From Azolla caroliniana (lineage: Eukaryota > Polypodiophyta), in the NCBI GenBank assembly GCA_043228905.1, contig JBHGNT010000001.1:24118001-24182000 (forward strand): a DNA stretch of 64,000 bases, read 5' to 3'. Each line of letters begins with the position of its first letter. Position 1 is the stretch's first letter. Below, one piece after another: positions 59,144-64,000 of this stretch. The notes beneath the pieces were generated by a model. It was not told the origin of the DNA. It saw nothing but the letters and a program-made list of their open reading frames with translations, and ran no database searches. The position numbers were made by a program, and so were the translations under genes.

Positions 59144-59290
59144 AAAACCATGGGCTTGGAGCCATGGTTTCTTTGCACACAGTTTTGCTTTGTGACATGC
59201 AGAAAACCATGGGCTTGGAGCCATGGTTTCTTTGCACACAGTTTTGCTTTGTGACATGCAGAAAACCATGGGCTTAAAACCGTGGTTTTG
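59144..59290 (+). repeat. 59-bp tandem repeat
   Basis: Units start at 59144, 59203 and 59262 (partial) with AAAACCATGGGCTT; the first two are identical. CCATGGGCTTGGAGCCATGG forms an internal inverted repeat. Confidence 0.93.
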
Positions 59291-59365
59291 TGTACACAGT
59301 TTTGTACATTTGTTTCCTACGGAATACTGAATATGAGAAAGAAATATAGAACATTTGAAGCACTT

Positions 59366-59432
59366 AGTAGTAGCTTTAATGGTAAGGTAATTGCCTCTTA
59401 TCTTAAAGGTGCAAGGTTCAAATCCTACTTGC
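59366..59432 (+). repeat. tRNA-derived repeat (SINE-like)
   Basis: Box A TAGCTTTAATGG (59371-59382) and box B AGGTTCAAATCC (59413-59424) at tRNA-like spacing. Confidence 0.55.
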
Positions 59433-59899
59433 AACCCTCTACATGCACTAAATGCCGTTGTGACGTAGGTTTATTTATTACTGATTTATTTTCATTTTTA
59501 CAAGTACTCGTGAAATGTGTGTGGATCCTCATTTTTTGACTTTTTCTCGCATTAAACACGCCACATCACGACAACGTTTCACGACAGGTTCACCAAATTG
59601 TGTCGTGGCATGGCTCGCTCAGAAATGATTGTTGCACAAACAGAAGATAACATGAAAGTGAGGAGGGAATCGCCGGGATTATGGATGGAAGAGACGAAGG
59701 AGTAGAGATGGAGTAAGTAGAGATCAACAAGATATGACAAGATGGGATGTAAAATGATAATTGAGGGAATGTAAGAAATTCATAATTATTTGATGAAAGA
59801 GTTACGAGCGTCATTGAACCTTTGCACTTTGCCTCACAAGGTAATCGTTTTTCACTTTCTTGATAGTAGACCAAGATCCTCCCTTCTATCTTCCGATGA

Positions 59900-59965
59900 A
59901 CATAAGACTCGAACCTCCGCCCTTTCGTTGTGAGTTGAGCACCACCACCACCAAGTTAGAGCGTC
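59900..59965 (-). repeat. tRNA-derived repeat (SINE-like)
   Basis: On the minus strand, box A lies within CTAACTTGGTGG...CTCAACTC (59959-59932) and box B is AGGTTCGAGTCT (59916-59905). The GGT triplet is expanded. Confidence 0.55.
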
Positions 59966-60064
59966 TCTTGTATATTAAAGATTATTTATTACCTTCCTCT
60001 TCTTCTCTTCCTTTTTCTCTCTTATGATGGTTTTTACATTATAATTTTCTATTAATCCGATACA

Positions 60065-60577
60065 TGTTGGGAAATCGGTCCCTCCGGATGGGATCCGGTC
60101 ATGAATGGAGAGGACCCGGTGAGAACCGGAAGAGAAGACATAATTGTAAATATGTTTGGAGTAAGCCTATTGAGGCTATATTTGTAAATATCCCTAAGTT
60201 CATATCAATATAAATATGACTTAGGGCAATCACTTTATGTGTGTGAGAGAGTGTCGTAGTCATATTGTTGTTGAGATAACTGTTGTATATATATAGAGAG
60301 AGATACAGAGCGATACTCTGTTGTAACCGCCGGTTGGCGAAGATATAGAGCTCGAGGTCGTTGCCTCGAAGTCTCTGTTTTGTACCTTTCCTATATAATG
60401 ATAGTTTGGAGTCCGTGGGCTCCCATGGTTTTTCCCTATTAGGGTTTTTTCCACGTAAACACTCTGTGTATACTCTATTGTTCTTTGTGTGTGTGCAGTC
60501 ACTCCCTACTTCCCGTTTCTGTGTTTTGATTTCCATCCAAGTGATTCAAGACTCGACTGTGGCCGAGCAATATTCCA
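60065..60577 (+). repeat. solo copia LTR
   Basis: It starts TGTTGGGAAATCGGTCCC and ends GCAATATTCCA. TATAAATATGACT lies near 60209, TTGTAACCGCCGG near 60322 and the CGTGG-type hairpin motif at 60424-60456. No PBS or coding sequence follows. The flanking pentamers do not match. Confidence 0.83.
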
Positions 60578-60754
60578 CTATTTTCTTCACAGTACAATAT
60601 AATTCTATACCCATCTTTGTGACTACACCCCCTTCTCTTTTTATAGCAAAGGGTAGTCTTGCATGTGGGCCATGTAGGGATAGTCTTCCATGTGGCCCAC
60701 ATGCACAAAGGCTCTTGCATGTGTACTATATTATTATAATGTATGTATCATGAA

Positions 60755-60822
60755 TGTTTGCTAACGGTAAGATGTGAGGCTCATAATGTGGAGGTTATTA
60801 GTTCAAGTCCTCTATTGTCCTT
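60755..60822 (+). repeat. tRNA-like repeat
   Basis: Box B AGTTCAAGTCC (60800-60810); box A GCTAACGGTAAG (60760-60771) is degenerate. Confidence 0.4.
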
Positions 60823-62079
60823 ATAATACAATGGTGTACTTTATTCACCTCTATATATAATGTATAATACTATTATAGTGTTTTTTTAATATAATATTTA
60901 TGTATAAAATAGTATCAAAATTCTTTTTAGTTATGTATTTATCTTATTGTAGACTTTTAATGCGAAGCTTTCCTACTTCACGACAACGGGTACTTTGGTG
61001 GAAAAGATTGGATACGATACATTGAAGCTTACAAAATAGAAATGCTTAAAAGGGTATTTTCTATGGCAAGGCAACTTTCAAGTTTCGCAAGGGTTGGGAG
61101 TTCAAGCCTTTACACTTGAATCCTAGACGTGAAAGTTGAAGGAAGTTTACTCGAAGAATATAGATTTGATGACTCATCCAGGATGAGACAAAGAAGGATT
61201 TAATGGACTGGGTGGAGTCTGCAAACAAAAGGTTGAGTGCAAGTGCAACGCTTCATGAATTCGAGCAAAGGTTTGGTCGTCTACCTACACTTGACCAGAG
61301 AACTCTTGAATCCAGCAAGGTTTGTTTGTTCTTAAACGCAATAGACATAAAAGAATAGAGAGACCTTGAACTGCTATTGGAAAATGAGGAGTAATGAAGA
61401 CATGGAACCCCCTAAAAACCAACTTTGTTCAAGGAGTAATGAAGGATTTGTTAGGGGGTTTGGAGGAAGAAATGTGGGTAACACTACTCCTCATCTACTG
61501 GGATCTGAGTAAAGCATAAAACAAAAACCCAAGGACCACAAATAGGGGAGTTTTGGCCAACCATTCTTGCTCAAGTTGAAAAAGGGAAACTCCAGACGAA
61601 CAAGGCTTATGTAGTCGATCAAAGAATACAGCCAATGACAGGTTAGGAGGACCCTGTGGAAGAAAAGACTAGCTTTGTGGAGGTCGTGTGCTAAAACCAT
61701 TAGGTTCTTGTTGAAGAAATAAGTAAAAGAGTAGACGTACAAGGGGCTCCTTCAAAGAAACATGACTCAAGAGAAGTCGTTCGAAGAAGGGAGGAGTTGT
61801 CATCACCCCAAATGATGACCAAAAAAGGGAAGGAAAGAATCAAACCGGCAATAAAATTGCGGTCAAAGATAGAACAAACTACCAACGTCAAGCGTCTGAT
61901 GGAAGACAGGATTCTGGACAGTCAAGTAGAATTTACATTGAGAGAAATTCTTGGAATAACAAAGAAAGAATTACATGATGCCATCATAGATTTAATGAAG
62001 TGAAAACGACAATCTGTTACTGAAGAAGGACCGAGATCAATGAATGTTTTGACGAATGCTATCACAATGGAAGGGCTAG

Positions 62080-62580
62080 ACATTGAGAAATAATATGCTG
62101 ATAGCCACTTCTCAAGACCTCATTGGGCTAGAGCCACTACCAAGACACCAGTCAAGATTGGTGACTTGAAGGATCCAGTGGTGGTGCTAATTGACCATGG
62201 TTCAGAGGTTAATCTTATGTCCCTTGACTTCTACTGAAAGGGATGATGGCCAATCAATACTAGGCATGGGTGGAAGATCCGAGCAACCAGGATTACGGAA
62301 GAGCTTCATGGGGCTGGCCCTAATGTGAAGGTGGTGATAGGCGATGTTGAACTAGACCAACACTTCTTCATGCAAGAGTCAGCATCTCCCTCCGTCATTC
62401 TTTAGGAACCCTATATCACAGCGGCTCGAATGGAGACGAAGGTGCTTCACAATTGTTTGGCATATGTTCAAGTACGAAGTCAAGATGGGTTGAACTCAGT
62501 CCAGTTTCTCACAATGAGGCCAAACCATGAGCGTTATAGAGATAGTCTAGAAAGAGGATCTAGAGAGGACTTTTAGTTCG
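62080..62580 (+). pseudogene. aspartic protease-like region with DHG motif (G6)
   Basis: HWARATTKTPVKIGD is followed by VVVLIDHGSEVNLMS (62180-62225), the position of the catalytic D-S/T-G. Here His replaces Ser/Thr. SVIL.EPYITAARMETKVL (62390-62445) matches the distal ILG region, with a stop in place of Gly. QFLTMRPNHERYRDSL closes it. Confidence 0.72.
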
Positions 62581-62692
62581 GAATATTAGGGAGAGGGACA
62601 ATAATAGTCTGAAGCATCTACCTTTGTCCCCAAAGTGATGTAATAAAAGTTTTTCATCTCATTAATAAAAAGAATGTTATGTTTTCTGAAAA

Positions 62693-63010
62693 TTGGATGT
62701 GCAAGTTAAAACTATAAAAAAAGATGTAAAGATAAAGAGTTTTGAAAAACAATTGAAAGAAAATGGGATTATTATGGAAGAATATGAGAAAATAATCGGA
62801 TCTATGGAGGTAATTTCTTTCGACGAAACTCTTGGGAAAATGGAGAGAGTCATTGACTCAAACCTACATGGGAATAAAGTGATTCCGACTATATACGTTG
62901 CCATTGACGAGTATGAGCAAGGTGTTGCGGCAAATAAGGTTGAAGTGAATACTAAGTATGTCAAGATTGTTGACAAGAAAGTGAAGCCTGTTGTTGCCCT
63001 CCCTGCCTAA
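62693..63010 (+). pseudogene. linker frame between protease and RT (G6)
   Basis: A 105-codon frame (MDVQVKTIKKDVKIKSFEKQ) rich in Lys, Glu and Val, matching 56360-56872 on the opposite strand. No fold is recognised. Confidence 0.65.
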
Positions 63011-63344
63011 AGACAATTGGCAGCGGATGAAGGAGGTGGTGACCAATTTGTCTCTTAGAGACCCGAGAGGGATAGGACACACCTTCACTGATGAAACCTT
63101 AATGAAGCTCAAGATCAGTGGGGGTGAGTTCCTACTTCTCGAAGAGGAGTAAAAATTCAAGGAAATGTTGGGGTGACATGGAAAATCCTTTGCTTTTTCC
63201 TTGCTAGAGATAGGATGTGTGGACCCGATAGGATTTGTGGACCCTACACTCGTGGAGCCGATGATTATTTTCACATACCTCGTCTTCCATGGAGCTTGAA
63301 ACCGATTCCGGTTCCCAGAGCATATATCTGTCACGGACACACCA

Positions 63345-63800
63345 ACGCTAGATTATGACAAAGCACAGATGACAAGGCTATGACTGATAAGGTTACGAAT
63401 GTGGAACTCGACGTGATGAGGCTAGAAACTCAGGAGGTTGGGAGCGATGAGATGAGGAACTTAAAGACAAATACAAGAACATAAAGACAAAGATGTAAAT
63501 CAAGGAGAGAAGATGGGGCTAAACAAGAATACTAGATTGATGTGTCAATGACTGGTGTTGAATCCCTTGAAAGAGACTAGAATGGTTACAAGTTGAAGTA
63601 CATGCATTAGAATATTCTTGAACCTTCTAGAACCTTGGAACTTTCTAGAACTTTCTAGATGTCTAGAGAGTATACCTAGATCACGTACATCTTATACAAT
63701 AATGCTTATATCAAGATGGTTGAGCATAATGTATTGTTGATGTGAGGTTGCAAATTCAATCCTCATCAACTATATATTTTATGTTATTGTATTGTGACAA
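63345..63800. repeat. insertion in G6 with tRNA-like end
   Basis: It interrupts the stretch between PVPRAYI and LLELLKEKV, which adjoin in G5. It contains TTCTAGAA-rich sequence (63610-63665) and a box B-like AAATTCAATCC (63752-63762). Class uncertain. Confidence 0.45.
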
Positions 63801-63810
63801 TATCCCAAAA

Positions 63811-64000
63811 TTATTAGAATTATTGAAAGAGAAAGTCAGGGTGGGAATCCTAGAACCATCTAGTGCACCTTATTCAAATAGGCGGTTCACAATGCCGAAG
63901 AAAAATGGGACTCTTTGATTCATTTAGGATCTGCAACCGGTAAAAAAGGTTACCATTTGAAATGCAAGGGTTGGACCTAATGTTGATAAGTTCACTGAGG
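63811..64000 (+). pseudogene. reverse transcriptase start, truncated by window (G6)
   Basis: LLELLKEKVRVGILEPSSAP then YSNRRFTMPKKNGTL with stops, then DLQPVKKVTI, parallel to the RT of G5. Confidence 0.8.

Larger units (their letters stand above)
58860..59573 (-). repeat. possible 5' LTR of gypsy element G5
   Basis: It is bounded by TGTCGTGAAG and CATCACGACA and lies just outside the gag start of G5. A 59-bp tandem repeat (59144-59281) and a tRNA-like sequence (59366-59432) lie within it. The outer flank (ACGTT) resembles those at 48705-49637. Confidence 0.5.
60985..64000 (+). mobile_element. Ty3/gypsy retrotransposon G6, plus strand, 5' part
   Basis: It begins after CTTCACGACA (60971-60980), the mirror of the G5 LTR end. 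Gag (61190-61360: TLHEFEQRFGRLPTLDQRTL), gag-protease link (61797-62003), protease (62080-62580), linker (62693-63010) and RT start (63811-64000) follow. About 450 bp of unrelated sequence (63345-63800) interrupts it. Stops are frequent. It continues beyond the window. Confidence 0.78.

Noticed and set aside
58858-60983. A 2.1-kb DNA transposon with 14-bp terminal inverted repeats
   Set aside because: CCGTTGTCGTGAAG and its complement bracket this stretch, but the gag starts of G5 and G6 lie just outside the two ends, so facing LTR ends explain it better. No transposase is seen.

Overview
The window looks like nuclear DNA of a flowering plant. It holds one host gene, a split bifunctional biotin gene (BIO3-BIO1, about 24.68-37.05 kb, + strand, 15 inferred exons). 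Almost everything else is nested LTR retrotransposons of Ty1/copia and Ty3/gypsy type in both orientations, with solo LTRs, tRNA-derived repeats, minisatellites and CT-rich microsatellites. I see no bacterial-style operons, CRISPR arrays or rRNA. The species cannot be told from the sequence alone.

Left flank (1-24.3 kb). A copia element on the minus strand runs off the left edge (1-2030). Its gag-protease frame is completely open, the only undamaged retroelement frame here. It sits in a decayed gypsy element (2031-6251, minus). A second copia remnant (6405-7842, minus) carries a perfect 160-bp tandem duplication. It is broken by a near-full-length but degenerate copia element on the plus strand (7843-12831, two LTRs). 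Then come diverged LTR pieces (12.83-14.0 kb), a strand-asymmetric non-coding block (14.0-15.57 kb) and a gypsy element (15569 to about 22.2 kb, plus). That gypsy element is split by a 2.0-kb short copia-type element with two LTRs and a perfect 5-bp target duplication (18983-21013). A minus-strand LTR/PBS pair lies near 22.4 kb, then about 1.6 kb of unrecognised intergenic sequence.

Centre (24.3-39.2 kb). The BIO3-BIO1 gene encodes, in one chain, a dethiobiotin synthetase domain followed by a diaminopelargonate aminotransferase domain, two consecutive steps of biotin synthesis. The first intron is the most interesting feature of the window. A coding segment is duplicated on both sides of it, and splicing between the two copies restores the frame. 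Between the copies a 42-bp minisatellite has grown out of the same coding sequence.

Right flank (39.2-64 kb). A diverged initiator-tRNA-Met-like sequence lies 24 bp before a copia LTR (39342); two more copies of the same repeat occur at 47.6 and 49.9 kb. A minus-strand copia element (41726 to about 46925) contains a 1.0-kb short element with a perfect target duplication, and the intact empty site is visible in the related element at 10.2 kb. Further right are a solo copia LTR with a 54-bp minisatellite, another solo LTR (48.7-49.6 kb), a chain of three mutually nested copia elements (49.9-55.0 kb), and two gypsy copies of one unusual lineage lying head to head (55.05-58.8 kb minus, about 61-64 kb plus).

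All retroelement calls rest on visible motifs (YVDD/FLDD/YLDD, CCHC, DSG, HHCC, PBS, TG...CA ends). No homology search was run, so lineage names are inferences.
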